A stretch of DNA of 64,000 nucleotides, taken from positions 62,001 through 126,000 of the IMG/VR virus record IMGVR_UViG_3300029787_000005. One strand, given 5' to 3'. A model generated the notes under the pieces. The model did no database searches. It worked only from the letters and a program-made list of their open reading frames with translations, and had not been told where the DNA came from. The DNA is from a virus. Each line of letters opens with the position of its first letter. Position 1 is the stretch's first letter. The position numbers were made by a program, and so were the translations under genes. Shown here one piece after another: positions 1 to 11,700 of this stretch.

Positions 1-1
1 A

Positions 2-1018
2 ATAAGAGAGATCACAGATTATGTTTCAAACTCTACTGGTAAGTTTGTAACGGTCAATACTGCATTTTCATCTACACCAGATAGTACTTCTAAGTTTGAA
101 ATCACACCTACAGTTAGAATAAAAGGTGATGGTTCAAATGCAATTGCTAGAGCACTAATCAATACAAGCACAAATACAGTTGCAAACATTCAAGTATTGC
201 AACGAGGTTCTAAGTACACGTATGCTGATGTAACTATTGAAGCAAATAATATGGCTTCAGCAAATCTTGCAGTTGTTAGAGCAGTGATAGGTCCTTTTGG
301 TGGACACGCACATAATCCAGCATCAGAGTTGGATGGTAGATATGTTATTATATCTACAAACTTTGCTAACAATGAATCAACTAATATTCAAACAGATAAT
401 GACTTTAGAACAATAGGTCTAATTAAAGATCCGTTCTATGCAAATACAAGAATAACAATTGATGCTCCAACAGCTAACTTCCAAGTTGATGAAACAGTAA
501 CTGATTCTGGCACTGGAGCTACTGGTACATTAGTTGCATCTAACACTACAACAGTTAACTTAACTAATGCATCAGGTATTTTCTTATTGTCATCTAATGT
601 CACAGGAAGTATAACAGGAGCAACTGCAAACGTAACTGCTGTAAGAGTAAATGATTCAGACTCTGGTAGAGCCAACTATCACTACTTTCAACAAACAACT
701 AAATTTGAACACAACTTAGTATCTGGTTCTGTATTCACTGAAGATGAAGCTGTATCACAAGCTACCAGTGGAGCAAATGGAGTTGTATATCAAAGTAACA
801 CTACACACACTTCTTTGACAACAGTCCGCGGAGACTTTGAAGCAGCCAACAGCTATATAGTTACTGGAGGTACTTCATCGCAAACAGCTAGATTCAAGTC
901 TACAATACCTGGTGATCTTGTGAGAGGATCTGGAGAGGTATTATTTCTCAAGAATATAGAAGCTGTGTCGAGATCAAACACTTTAACCGAAACAGTCAAA
1001 CTCGTGTTAAAATTTTAG
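2..1018 (+). CDS. gp8: Baseplate wedge protein, gp8-like (5' end outside window)
   Basis: The reading frame is open from base 2, so the start lies upstream and about 338 residues are visible. A segment with GPFGGHAHNPASEL followed by TDNDFRTIGLIKDP resembles the conserved core of T4-type gp8, a wedge subunit that helps hold the baseplate together around the hub. The end (GEVLFLKNIEAVSRSNTLTE, then a short hydrophobic strand) also fits that family. In between are two Gly/Thr-rich beta modules (TGATGTL, TGSITGATANV) of the kind common in marine phage virion proteins. It lies 9 bases upstream of the DUF4815 gene in the same orientation. The alternative is another wedge protein; family assignment is from memory of motifs. 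Confidence 0.7.
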   Translation: MREITDYVSNSTGKFVTVNTAFSSTPDSTSKFEITPTVRIKGDGSNAIARALINTSTNTVANIQVLQRGSKYTYADVTIEANNMASANLAVVRAVIGPFGGHAHNPASELDGRYVIISTNFANNESTNIQTDNDFRTIGLIKDPFYANTRITIDAPTANFQVDETVTDSGTGATGTLVASNTTTVNLTNASGIFLLSSNVTGSITGATANVTAVRVNDSDSGRANYHYFQQTTKFEHNLVSGSVFTEDEAVSQATSGANGVVYQSNTTHTSLTTVRGDFEAANSYIVTGGTSSQTARFKSTIPGDLVRGSGEVLFLKNIEAVSRSNTLTETVKLVLKF

Positions 1019-1027
1019 AGGAACGAG

Positions 1028-4000
1028 ATGTCTAAAACCCTTGATACTAACTTAAACGTAAGTCCGTACTTTGACGACTACGATGTTGATTCACAACATC
1101 ACAGAGTATTGTTCAAACCTTCTGTTCCTATTCAGGCAAGAGAGTTAACACAACTTCAAAGTATACTACAGAACCAAATTGAAAAGTTTGGTGATGTTGT
1201 TGTTAAAGAAGGATCAATTGTTGAGGGTTGTTCCTTTAACATAAAAAACACAGAATATGTAAAACTACTTGATAGAGACACCGGCGCAGCATTGTATACT
1301 GTTTCTGAATTTGCTAATGGTTTCTTACAACACGAATCATCTAACTTAATTATGCAAACTATTGATTCATCAGCTGGTTTTGAAATAACAAACCCTGATT
1401 TGAATACATTGTACGGTAAATATGTCAATAGTGGTAACTCTAGTGGTACAGATAAACTTAGGTTTGTTGCTGGTGAAACATTAAAGTTCTATCCAGCTAA
1501 TGGACAGATATCAAATACATTTACTATCAATGACGGTGGATCGGCTTTTACTAATGGTGACACTCTTATCTTTACAGCTACTCGTGGTATTAACGCTAGT
1601 GCTAATGTAACAACAAACAGCACTGGTGGCATTACAGCAGTATCATTAATTAAAGCAGGACAAGATTTCAAAATCAATGATGTACCTGTCATTACATTCA
1701 GCACAGCTGGCGGTACTGGTGCTAATGTTACTTGTACAATTAACTCAACAGCTTCGTTTGAGATTGCTGGATTGGGATTTACAGTATCTGGTAACACAGA
1801 GTTTGATCCAGTTGGACAAACAAAACGTGTTAATGTCTCTGATGGTACGATATATCAAAAAGGTCATTTTGTTGAGGTAGACCAACAAGGTGTCAATGTA
1901 CTAAGATACAATTCAAATCCAAACAATATGTCAGTTGGATTCATTACTGCTGAAACTATTGTAAACAGTTCATCAAACACATCACTATTAGACAACTCTT
2001 CTGGTTTCAATAACGAGAATGCTCCTGGTGCAGATAGACTTAAATTAACACCAACGCTTATTAGTAAAACTAAAGCTGAAGGTGTAAGTTCTAATAACTT
2101 CTTAGCTCTTATTAAATTTGAAAATGGTGAACCAATCACACTCAAAGAAGAAACACAATTTTCAGAGCTAGGTGAGGAATTAGCTAAACGTACATTTGAA
2201 GAAAGTGGTGACTATGTTGTCAAACCATTCTCTTTCCACACAGAAGATGATACAGGTAATACAACATTTGATACTATTGTTATTGGTGCTGGTAAAGCAT
2301 TTGTCAAAGGATTTAGAAACGAAACTATTGGTGCTTCAAGAACACAAATAAGAAAAGGCACAACAACTGCTAATGTTGAAAATGCTACAATAAGTCAAAA
2401 CTATGGTAACTATATCATTGTTGATGAATACTTAGGTAGCTTTGATTTCAATACTGGTGCTGCAATCAAATTACTTGATACAGCTGGTAATAGAATATCA
2501 ACGTGTCCAGCAGGTTCTGCAGAGACAGTTCCATCTACAAACACTGCAACAGCTGTTTCAGCATCAGCTCCAACATATTCTGGTACCATCATTGGTAATG
2601 CAAGAGTAAGATCTGTTGTTTATCACGATGGTGTTGGTGGTAAAGAAGACGGAAAGTATAGGTTATATCTATTTGATATTGTAATGAACCAAGGTAAAAA
2701 CTTTGCAGACGTAAGAGCTGCTTCTTATTTTACCGGTGCAGATGCTGGTGTAGGTTTTGCTGATGTGGTATTAAACAACGGTAGAGCTGTACTCAATGAT
2801 ACAAACCTAAGAAAATTTGTAGTACCTACTGGTGTGAAAGGTATCAAAACTTTCAATCATAAGACATTAGCTGAGTCGTCATACACATATAGAACAATAT
2901 CAACTGGTACTGCTGCAACTAATGGTACCATAGTTATTACATTAACAGGTAACCAAGTCTTTGACTATACTGGTGGTTCAACTCTATCTACTGATCAAGA
3001 AAAAGATTTTGTTATTGTAGCTAACAATACATCTGCTCAGACAGCAACATTAACTGGAACTGTAACTACAACTACTTCTAATGTTGTTACTGGTAGTAGT
3101 ACTACATTTACTACTGACTTTCAAGTTGGTGATACAATAAGAGTTACTGGATCAGAAGATGAAGTTATCACAGGTATAACAAACTCTACACATTTAACAA
3201 CAAGAGCAGCTTTCTCAACTGCTGTTAGTGGTGCTGCATATAGACGATTATATGTTGCAGATAAAGTTATTCATTTGGATGATGTATCCGGAAACACAGG
3301 TTCAAATGTTACAATCAGTACAGACCAGAAGTCTGCTACTATCAATATGTCAAGAGGTTCAACTCTTGAGTCTACATTTGCTTTACATATAACTCATAAC
3401 ATTACAAAAAGACAATCAGCTCAGAAGAATAAACTTCTATCGGCTAATACTTATGTAAAAATTAACTGTGCAACCAACGCAGATACATCTGTAGGACCTT
3501 GGTGCTTAGGAGCTCCAGACGTTCTTAATCTACAAAAAGTATATGTTCAATATAATAACTTTACAAGTATTGAAGCTGCAGGTAATGATAAGACTGAACA
3601 CTTTGAGTTGTTACCAAACCAGAAAGATGGATTCTATGATCTATCTAAACTGAAACTAAGAACCGATACTCTTGGTGCACCTACGATTAACAGTACAGCA
3701 AGAATACTTGCAGTGTTCAATCACTTTGTAGAAAGTGGTAGTGGTTTTGGTTATGCTACTGTAGATAGTTATCCTGTTGATGATGACACAGCAACATTAC
3801 CAGCTGATAAGATGAGAACAGAACGTATTCCAATCTACACATCTCCACAGGATGGTCAATCAATTGATCTTAGAGATGCTGTAGACTTTAGACCATATGC
3901 TGCTAACACAGCCAATACAACTAATGCATTGACTGCTGGAGCTGCAACTACAAACCCAGCTAAAACAGTTTCATTTAGTGGTGAGCAATATCTAGCTGCT

Positions 4001-7000
4001 CCTGGTAAGTCAATGGCTGTTGACTACGAACATTACCTACCAAGGATTGATAAACTTATGATGGACACTCAAGGAGTGTTCAGTACAACTGAAGGTGCAT
4101 CAAATATAAGACCTGTACCTCCTCAAGACTCTGCAACAGCTATGACTGTTGGATTGATTACTGTACCTGTCTTTCCATCACTAGCAAGTCTACAAGCTGC
4201 TCGTTCAGGTCGACCAGACTATGCATATCAAATCTTGAGTAAACAGCAACGTAACTTCACAATGAAAGACATTGGTCAGATCAAAAATGAAGTTAGAAAG
4301 ATACAATACTACACATCTCTTAACTTACTAGAGAAACAAGCTATTGATCTTACTATTCCATCATCTGCAAATGCTTCATTAGAGAGATTCAAAAACGGAA
4401 TACTTGTTGATAACTTTGTTGATCAAACTGTAGCTGACATTGGAAACAGAGAATTCAAAGCTGGTTACGATAAAGTAAACTCTGTATTGACTTCAAGACA
4501 AAAGAATAATGTGATTGATATCACACCAAATGCATATTCCAATACAGTAAAAACTGGTGATCTAATCACTCTTACATATGATGCTGTAGCTGAATATGAT
4601 CAGAGGTCTGCTACAAGAACAAGAAACCTAGCTGAGTTGTTCTGGAATTATTCTGGTATTGTAAACGTATTTCCAAATTATGATAACTTTCACGACATCA
4701 GACATCCGCCTTCAAATGACTTTCATGTTGAGTTAGACTTAACACAAGGTACACGATCGTTGTTGAATAGTATACGAGACCTTGAAGCAATTCAAGAACC
4801 TCGTAGTGAAGTTATTGGTGATACATCAGCAACTAACTTTCTTGGAGCTACACAAAGTTCTGTAGTTAACCAAGTAAGAAGTCCTGTTCCTGGTGGTAGT
4901 GTTTCAAGAAATGATACAACTACAACAACAGTAAACAACTTTGAAACCATTAGAACTATCAGACGACAGCAAAGTGAAAACCAGTTTCAAACACAAGACA
5001 TTGTTAATACACAAACTGTTGGTGAGTTTGTAAGAGACATATCTTTCAATCCATTCATTAGAGAACAGTTGTTATATCTACATGCATTTGGATTAAAACC
5101 AAATACAAGACACTACATATACTTTGACTCTAAAGCAGTCAGTACTCAATGTCAACCAGCTACAGTAAATGTTGGTGATGCTATAAATGAGTCTAACTTT
5201 AGAACAACTGGTGCTGTAGGTGATGCAATAAGATCAAATGAATCTGGTGAGGTGTTTGCGGTATTTCATCTTCCAGCAGAAACATATCCAGTTGGTGAAA
5301 GACAAGTCAACGTTTCTGATCAAGCAACAGTTGCTGCTGCTTTTGATACTGGATCACAGGCTGGTGGGGTATTCAATGCATATAACTTTGGTATTGATAA
5401 GTCTAGCATACAATTGACAACAAGACAACTAGGTGTTACAAGATCAAGAGTTGTAACTGGTGAAACAGTTGAAACACAAGCTACTAGATCAAGAAGAACA
5501 GAAACAAATACAATTCCTGGTCCAGGTACATTTGTTGCTAATCCTCCTGCAGCTGCAGTTCCTCCTGCAATTATTACAACACCTCCTCCTACTGCAGCTC
5601 CAGAAGATGATGGAGATGGCGACGGTGATGGAGATCCTTTAGCACAAACATTTATAGTTAAGAATGTTAATACAACCACAGGTCAATTTATCACTAAGAT
5701 GGATATCTTCTTTGAAAGTAAAGATCCAGTACTTGGTGTGTTGTTACAGATAAGAACAGTTGAGAATGGTTTTCCATCATCTCACGTTATGCCTAATGGT
5801 GAAGTACATCTAAGGTCAGCTGATGTTAATGTAAGTACTGATGGAACAACAGCAACAACATTTACATTCCCCGCTCCAGTATTCTTGAGAAGTGGATTAG
5901 AGTATTGCTTTGTATTGAAACCTGATGCAAACAATCCAAACTACAACATCTATGTTAGAAAGACTGGTGATACAGATATCACTACAAATACTATAATAAA
6001 CCAAGATAACTTTGAAGGTCTTATGTTCTTATCTACAAACAACAGAGCATGGAGACCATATCAACAAGAAGATGTTAAGTTTACAATCTATAGAGCTGAG
6101 TTCAATGCATCTGATGGTAGTGTTGATTATCAGAATGCTGATCATGAATTCTTTACATTGGAAAGTGTCAATGGTACATTTGAACAAGGTGAGAGAGCAT
6201 TTGTATACAATAATGCAGCAAACATTACTGGTAATGTTGCATTTTCAACAACCAGCGAAACAGTTACTGGCACAGGTTCGACATTCACATCAGACCTTGC
6301 AGTAGGACAGTTTGTTGCTCTGACTAATGGTACATCTCACTCAGTTAGAGAGGTGACGGCAATAACAAACAACACCATACTAACTGTACGAGGATTTCCA
6401 GACTTTACGTCATCTCAAGCTGATGTTCAATTGACACCAACTGGTGAAATATTCTATTATGAAAGTACTAATCAGCTTAGAGAGATGCATCTAATCAAGT
6501 CTACTGCTGCTAATGCTACATTCAAATTTGCTAACACAAATAGTATTGTTGGTAGTGAATCTGGTGCAAATGCTACAATCACAGAAGTTGAAAATATTAA
6601 CATGACTGCATTTGATAACATGATATATCAAATCACACCAGCAGATACAGCATTAACTCAATTTCATCAATCAAATACTGCAACTGGACAAACTGCTAAT
6701 ACACAGTTTCCAATCAACAACAGAAATAGATTGACTGAAGTTGCTATAATTAAGAGTAGATCAAATGAGATAGTTGATGGAACAGGTAAGTCATTGAAAC
6801 ATACTTTCTTGTTTAACTCAGCTAAGTCCCATCTATCTCCTGTGCTTGATGATGGTATTAGTAATATACTAAGAGTTGAAAATATAATTAACAACAGTAA
6901 TACTAATGAGCACTTACCATTAACTGGTGATGCAACCGCTAAGTATCTTTCCAAATCTGTTACTTTGGATGAAGGATTAGATGCTGAAGACTTGAGAGTG

Positions 7001-7597
7001 TTTGTTACAGCTACCAAACCTGGTTCAGCTGATGTTGAAATATATGCAAGAATATCTAATGAGTTAGAAGTTGATGACTTTGAGGACAGACATTGGACAA
7101 GGTTACAGCTTGAAGGGTTCAATAAACAATCAGCTCCAGGTTCAATAGATGACTTTGCTGAGTATGAATATAGAATACCCGATACACCTCCATCAACATT
7201 GCTTGTTGGTAAAGGTCTTGCTGATAATGCAAATGCATTGATTGCAACAACTGATGATCAATCTAGTGCACTATCTGCAGGAGACTTGATAAAGATAGTT
7301 AACACAGATGCATCAATAGATTATCAAATTGAAACAGTAACTGCAGTTAACTCTACAGTTGTTACAGTTGGAAATGCAATCAGCTTTGATAACACACAAG
7401 CAGATATACTGAAGGTAGACACGCCTCAGACAGCGTTTAAAGACCCTCAGAACGAGTTCATTGCAACATACTACAATAGTAGTCAGAATAAATTTGATAC
7501 ATTCAAAAACTTTCAGATTAAGATTGTATTGAAGAGTGGTAATGCTGCATTAGCACCAAGGGTAAGGGACTTCAGAGCTCTGGCATTGAGTATTTAA
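1028..7597 (+). CDS. Giant DUF4815 baseplate/tail structural protein (2189 aa)
   Basis: The N-terminus (residues about 1-70: SPYFDDYDVDSQHH, VPIQARELTQLQSIL, GSIVEGC) matches the DUF4815 type found in baseplate-region proteins of marine T4-like phages. The rest is long and rich in Thr, Asn and Gly, as expected for beta-structured virion proteins. Two related modules with the pattern V-T-G-S/T-x-T-F-T-(T/S)-D-(F/L)-x-V-G occur near residues 678-740 and 1735-1800. Residues about 1505-1525 form a Pro/Ala hinge, followed at 1526-1537 by an acidic Asp-Gly alternation that could bind calcium; a beta-sandwich-like part then starts (DPLAQTFIV). GAACGAG precedes the ATG by a few bases. Role inferred: peripheral baseplate or fibre-attachment protein (gp10-like position). 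No enzymatic motif was seen. Confidence 0.75.
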   Translation: MSKTLDTNLNVSPYFDDYDVDSQHHRVLFKPSVPIQARELTQLQSILQNQIEKFGDVVVKEGSIVEGCSFNIKNTEYVKLLDRDTGAALYTVSEFANGFLQHESSNLIMQTIDSSAGFEITNPDLNTLYGKYVNSGNSSGTDKLRFVAGETLKFYPANGQISNTFTINDGGSAFTNGDTLIFTATRGINASANVTTNSTGGITAVSLIKAGQDFKINDVPVITFSTAGGTGANVTCTINSTASFEIAGLGFTVSGNTEFDPVGQTKRVNVSDGTIYQKGHFVEVDQQGVNVLRYNSNPNNMSVGFITAETIVNSSSNTSLLDNSSGFNNENAPGADRLKLTPTLISKTKAEGVSSNNFLALIKFENGEPITLKEETQFSELGEELAKRTFEESGDYVVKPFSFHTEDDTGNTTFDTIVIGAGKAFVKGFRNETIGASRTQIRKGTTTANVENATISQNYGNYIIVDEYLGSFDFNTGAAIKLLDTAGNRISTCPAGSAETVPSTNTATAVSASAPTYSGTIIGNARVRSVVYHDGVGGKEDGKYRLYLFDIVMNQGKNFADVRAASYFTGADAGVGFADVVLNNGRAVLNDTNLRKFVVPTGVKGIKTFNHKTLAESSYTYRTISTGTAATNGTIVITLTGNQVFDYTGGSTLSTDQEKDFVIVANNTSAQTATLTGTVTTTTSNVVTGSSTTFTTDFQVGDTIRVTGSEDEVITGITNSTHLTTRAAFSTAVSGAAYRRLYVADKVIHLDDVSGNTGSNVTISTDQKSATINMSRGSTLESTFALHITHNITKRQSAQKNKLLSANTYVKINCATNADTSVGPWCLGAPDVLNLQKVYVQYNNFTSIEAAGNDKTEHFELLPNQKDGFYDLSKLKLRTDTLGAPTINSTARILAVFNHFVESGSGFGYATVDSYPVDDDTATLPADKMRTERIPIYTSPQDGQSIDLRDAVDFRPYAANTANTTNALTAGAATTNPAKTVSFSGEQYLAAPGKSMAVDYEHYLPRIDKLMMDTQGVFSTTEGASNIRPVPPQDSATAMTVGLITVPVFPSLASLQAARSGRPDYAYQILSKQQRNFTMKDIGQIKNEVRKIQYYTSLNLLEKQAIDLTIPSSANASLERFKNGILVDNFVDQTVADIGNREFKAGYDKVNSVLTSRQKNNVIDITPNAYSNTVKTGDLITLTYDAVAEYDQRSATRTRNLAELFWNYSGIVNVFPNYDNFHDIRHPPSNDFHVELDLTQGTRSLLNSIRDLEAIQEPRSEVIGDTSATNFLGATQSSVVNQVRSPVPGGSVSRNDTTTTTVNNFETIRTIRRQQSENQFQTQDIVNTQTVGEFVRDISFNPFIREQLLYLHAFGLKPNTRHYIYFDSKAVSTQCQPATVNVGDAINESNFRTTGAVGDAIRSNESGEVFAVFHLPAETYPVGERQVNVSDQATVAAAFDTGSQAGGVFNAYNFGIDKSSIQLTTRQLGVTRSRVVTGETVETQATRSRRTETNTIPGPGTFVANPPAAAVPPAIITTPPPTAAPEDDGDGDGDGDPLAQTFIVKNVNTTTGQFITKMDIFFESKDPVLGVLLQIRTVENGFPSSHVMPNGEVHLRSADVNVSTDGTTATTFTFPAPVFLRSGLEYCFVLKPDANNPNYNIYVRKTGDTDITTNTIINQDNFEGLMFLSTNNRAWRPYQQEDVKFTIYRAEFNASDGSVDYQNADHEFFTLESVNGTFEQGERAFVYNNAANITGNVAFSTTSETVTGTGSTFTSDLAVGQFVALTNGTSHSVREVTAITNNTILTVRGFPDFTSSQADVQLTPTGEIFYYESTNQLREMHLIKSTAANATFKFANTNSIVGSESGANATITEVENINMTAFDNMIYQITPADTALTQFHQSNTATGQTANTQFPINNRNRLTEVAIIKSRSNEIVDGTGKSLKHTFLFNSAKSHLSPVLDDGISNILRVENIINNSNTNEHLPLTGDATAKYLSKSVTLDEGLDAEDLRVFVTATKPGSADVEIYARISNELEVDDFEDRHWTRLQLEGFNKQSAPGSIDDFAEYEYRIPDTPPSTLLVGKGLADNANALIATTDDQSSALSAGDLIKIVNTDASIDYQIETVTAVNSTVVTVGNAISFDNTQADILKVDTPQTAFKDPQNEFIATYYNSSQNKFDTFKNFQIKIVLKSGNAALAPRVRDFRALALSI

Positions 7598-7598
7598 C

Positions 7599-7814
7599 AT
7601 GTCAGATCAAATACGATATGAAACAGATAACGATTCTTTTGATCGGGATCCTAACTCCATGGCTCTTATAAATACAGATAGGAATGCCTACTCACTCTAT
7701 AAGAGTCGTAGGAAAGACGCGCTTGCAGCAAGACAACTACATAATGATGTAGAAGAACTCAAGTCTGATATTGGTGAGATCAAACGAATGATACAGAATT
7801 TAGCTAGAGGATAG
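7599..7814 (+). CDS. Small conserved-type structural-region protein, unknown function
   Basis: This is a 71-residue acidic/basic mixed protein starting one base after the DUF4815 stop. The C-terminal half (about residues 42-70: LAARQLHNDVEELKSDIGEI and onward) has heptad-like spacing of L, V, I and M and is a likely short coiled coil. Such a protein could act as an assembly or trimerisation factor for adjacent fibre proteins, but this is inference from position. No family is recognised. Confidence 0.75.
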   Translation: MSDQIRYETDNDSFDRDPNSMALINTDRNAYSLYKSRRKDALAARQLHNDVEELKSDIGEIKRMIQNLARG

Positions 7815-7815
7815 T

Positions 7816-8475
7816 ATGGCAAAAACATCTTACTTAGGAGCTAATATAGCAGTAGCTACTGATACGTTTAGAGAATGGGTTGAGAGAACTAACCAGCTCG
7901 TATATGATCAAGGAACTATTGTTATAACTGCTGGAGCAGTTGCTCTACCAAATTCAACTAACCATACTATAACATCAGGTAACGGTCATGTCAACGGTAT
8001 CTTTTCTGCAAATACATTAGTAGCAAAAGATAATATAAGAGGTGGTACAGTACAAACTGCTGCTGCCATGACTCTTGCATCTAATCTTCATGCATCTGCA
8101 AATATCACTCATGATATTGGTACACCAACAATGCAGTTTGGAAATGGATACTTTAAGAATGTATTAGCATCAGGAGATGTTGAAGCTAGTTATTCTTCTG
8201 ACATTGCTTTGAAAACTGATCTACAAAAAATGGAAAATGCAGTAGAGGTATGTAGAAACCTTAATGGCTATATGTTTAAATGGAAGACAGATGATCAAAA
8301 GAATGGTCAGACTGATCTAGGTGTTATTGCTCAAGAGATAGAAGCTGAATTACCATTTCTTGTATCAACAAATGGAAATGGAAACAAGGCTGTTAAATAC
8401 CAGTCGCTCATTCCTCTGTTAATAGAAGCTGTAAAAGAGCTTGACAAGAGAGTTGAAGAATTGGAGAAAGACTAA
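7816..8475 (+). CDS. Tail fibre protein with C-terminal S74-type intramolecular chaperone
   Basis: Residues 1-120 are low-complexity beta-type fibre sequence (repeated ANTLVAKDN, ASNLHASANI). From about residue 127 the sequence SSDIALKTDL begins a roughly 93-residue domain typical of Peptidase_S74/intramolecular chaperones of endosialidase-like tailspikes: the Ser-Asp pair (128/129) is the usual self-cleavage site, followed by GVIAQEIEAELP, the V-K-Y-Q-S-L-I-P-L segment and a terminal coiled coil (LIEAVKELDKRVEELEKD). In this family the chaperone trimerises the fibre and is then cleaved off. It starts one base after the previous stop and overlaps the next gene by 1 base (TAATG). Confidence 0.85.
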   Translation: MAKTSYLGANIAVATDTFREWVERTNQLVYDQGTIVITAGAVALPNSTNHTITSGNGHVNGIFSANTLVAKDNIRGGTVQTAAAMTLASNLHASANITHDIGTPTMQFGNGYFKNVLASGDVEASYSSDIALKTDLQKMENAVEVCRNLNGYMFKWKTDDQKNGQTDLGVIAQEIEAELPFLVSTNGNGNKAVKYQSLIPLLIEAVKELDKRVEELEKD

Positions 8476-8768
8476 TGCCATTAAAAGTTAACGGTGTTAC
8501 GATTGTTAACAGCACAGCCAATGTGCAAACATCTACACTGCCGGATACAGGCATATCAACAGGCAACTTTGGAAACACGACCTTTGCTGTCACGGCAAAT
8601 GTAACTAGTAGAGGACTTGTTAATGCTATAAGTGTAGCAGCCATTACAAAGACATCACGTAACTTTGAAGCTGCATCTAATAATGATTCCGAGTATGTTG
8701 TCTACGTTAGTACATCGACACCTTCTGGTGGCGCTAATGGAGATATCTGGTACCAGACATTTAGTTGA
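8475..8768 (+). CDS. Small fibre-associated structural protein
   Basis: This is a 97-residue protein rich in Thr, Asn, Ser and Val with no charge clusters. It ends in SGGANGDIWYQTFS; the G-x-x-G-D-(I/V)-W-Y ending is a common C-terminal signature of phage fibre/attachment modules. The ATG shares an A with the stop of the S74 fibre gene, so translation is probably coupled. It lies 14 bases upstream of the giant repeat-protein gene. Function is inferred from position and composition only. Confidence 0.7.
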   Translation: MPLKVNGVTIVNSTANVQTSTLPDTGISTGNFGNTTFAVTANVTSRGLVNAISVAAITKTSRNFEAASNNDSEYVVYVSTSTPSGGANGDIWYQTFS

Positions 8769-8782
8769 GGCATATATAAAGT

Positions 8783-11700
8783 ATGTCTTACTCTAATCGA
8801 CTTTACGCAAAAGAATATGCTGGAGGGGATCGAACCTTTGAGGTTTCGTATACTGGTACTGGTACCAGGACTCCTTACATCGTATACACGAATGCGTTCC
8901 ATGGATTCTATAATGGATTCGAGGGAGTCTATACTAATAGTAGGACATCAACTCTTGCATGGCAAACAAACTTTGCTGGAGCATACACAGCTTCATATGA
9001 AGGCTTTGTAAACTATAATTCAGACGATACAGATACTTACTCAAAAGCATATACATCATTAAAGAACTTTACTGGTCAATTAGGATACAGAAAAGACTAT
9101 TCAGCCACAGGTAATCAACCAGATAATATCTGGTCTACAATGAACATCTTGGCTAACTACAGTGGTACATATAGTACTGATATTGCATACAGCCGTGTTG
9201 TTGGTTATGTTGGCGATGGAAACTATGATGGTGCAGCATATACAGCTACATGGGTTGGAGAGCTAGCATACACACCAACATATAGTGGATTTGTTGGCTT
9301 TGCTTCATATACAAAAACATATGAAGGTTCAACAACATATACCAAAACATACACTAAGACATATGTTGGTAACACAATATACCAAGCTGAGTGGCAGAGA
9401 GACTACTTAAAAGCATATGGTGGTACAGCAACCTATACAAAAGCGTATACTGTTGATGTAAACTACGACAAAGATTATTCTGCTGGTGCATGGGTAGGAG
9501 CAGACAGTTTCGTAGTTTATAGTAAAGACTATGGTGGTGCAATAACATATCTTGATTCTACTGGTGCTGGTTTCACAGGGTTTGTTAACTACACCAAGGG
9601 TTATCAGGCTACACAATTCTATACAAAGACATATGTTGGTACAGTAGATTATAACAAAAACTATGTTGGTGCTGCTGATTACACTAAGGCATACACTGGC
9701 CGTGCTTCATACATGGCTGAAGAGAACTTCAATAAAAACTATACAAAAGCATATACAACAGTAGCTGACTTTACAAGAGTGTGGTCTGGTGGCTTGTCAT
9801 ATCTTGGTAACGTAAACTATGATGGACTAACATACACAGGCACATATGCTGGTGATACAAACTATCAAACTCTTGTATACTATGTTGGAACATCTGACTA
9901 TGTTGGTACATATGAAGGTCTGGCAGACAATTCATATCTTGGTTCTGCATTTGTTGGTGTATATGAAAAAGATTACATTGGTAACTATTTTAGAATATAC
10001 ACTAAGATCTGGCAAAAAGATTATGTAACAGATTACAACAAGAACTATGTAAAAACTTATACTAAAAGATATGAAAAGTTATATGTTGGTGATTACGTTG
10101 CTGCATATCGGACATCATATCACAAAGATTATGATAAAGTCTATTCTAAAATATGGACAAAAGCATACGAAGTTCCATATACCAAGATTTATTCTAAAGA
10201 TTGGGAAAAGACATATACCAAAATCTATACAAAAGTTTGGACAAAAGACTACCTTGAAGATTATGGCAAAGCATGGCTTGGCATATACAACAAAGATTAT
10301 ATCAAACTATACAACAAAGTATATTCCAAAGATTGGGTTAAAGATTACGGAAAAGCATATGTAGGTCCAGTCTACTATGGAGGATTTGCATCCGGTTCTC
10401 AAACAACTGCATACAATAAAGTTTGGCAGAAAGCATATACAGCTGATTATACAAAAGATTGGGAAAAGGCATATGTCAAATCCTACGAAGGTAGCTTTGA
10501 TGCAACATATACTAAAAACTGGTTAACAGATTATGCAGCAGACTATTCCAAAGACTGGGTTAAAGCATATGCTAAAGACTATGATAAAGTTTGGAATGCT
10601 ACTTACGAAAAAGATTATGGCGCCGACTATACCAAGATATGGACTAAGAACTATGATGAGTCTTGGGCCAAGGAATGGGAAAAAGATTACGGCAAGACAT
10701 ATACAAAAATCTGGACTAAGATTTGGCAGAAAGATTATGTTACAGATTATGAAAAAGACTATGGTAAGACATATACCACTGACTATCTAAAAGACTATGT
10801 TGCAACATACAACAAAGATTATGTTGCAAACTATGATCAAATATATCTTAAAAATTGGTCTAAAGACTATGCAGAAGACTATACTAAGATATGGGAAAAA
10901 GCATACGATGCAGCTTATACTAAGATATGGGTTGGAACGTATGAGAAAAACTGGGTCAAAGCATACGAGAAAAATTATGTCAAGGCTTACATAAAAGCAT
11001 ATGGTAAGACTTGGGAAAAAGACTATGTCACAGATTATGATAAAGTCTATACAAAAGCATACAACAAAGGTTATGTCAAAGCATACACTGCTGCATATAC
11101 TAAGATCTGGAATAGAGATTGGGTCAAAGCATATGCTAAGGTTTGGCTTGGTGAGTATACAAAAATTTGGGATAGAAATTGGGAAAAAGACTATTCCAAG
11201 GCATATGAAAAAGCATGGGTTGGTGTATACAGCAAAGACTATGTTACATCTTACCATGTTCCATATGATAACTTTGACACCACTGTTCTATTACTAAATG
11301 CTGAAATACCAAATGCAACTGATGGTGATGTAGAGTTTATTGATGCATCTGATCAAGGTAACCATGTTACAACTGTACACGGTAGTGCTGCTAAGAGTAC
11401 AGATCAAAAGAAATTTGGTTCTGCAGCTATAGAAGTTCCAAGCAGTGGTTCTAGTGGTCTAACAATTAACTTTGCAGATGATGACTTCAACTTTCAAAAT
11501 GAAGACTTTACAATTGAGTTTTGGTTAAGAGCTCCTGGTACAAACAATGCTACAATCTTAGAAGCATACGATCATTCTGACAATAGTGTCAAATGGGCTA
11601 TCAGAGGTAACGATGCATCTAGTCCTAGTGAGATAATATTCTACGAAGGAACAACTGCTAGAGTTACAGCAGATGACAATAGTCCTTGGTCATCTGATAC

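Noticed and set aside
5320-5679. Antisense open frame with a Ser-Pro repeat (119 aa)
   Set aside because: It is the complement of the Asp-Gly and Pro hinge of the DUF4815 protein and has no ribosome site or partner genes.
7667-7674. TATAAATA inside the 71-aa gene
   Set aside because: It lies in a coding region where Ile-Asn codons produce it; no gap or gene group starts just after. The same reasoning applies to 36328-36335 and 30917-30924, though 36328 could conceivably serve the SNc-gp17 pair.
10787-11257. Long antisense open frame (156 aa) inside the first giant gene
   Set aside because: It is rich in Cys, Ile, Phe and Val because it reads the complement of Tyr-Lys repeats; an artefact of the 12-base period.
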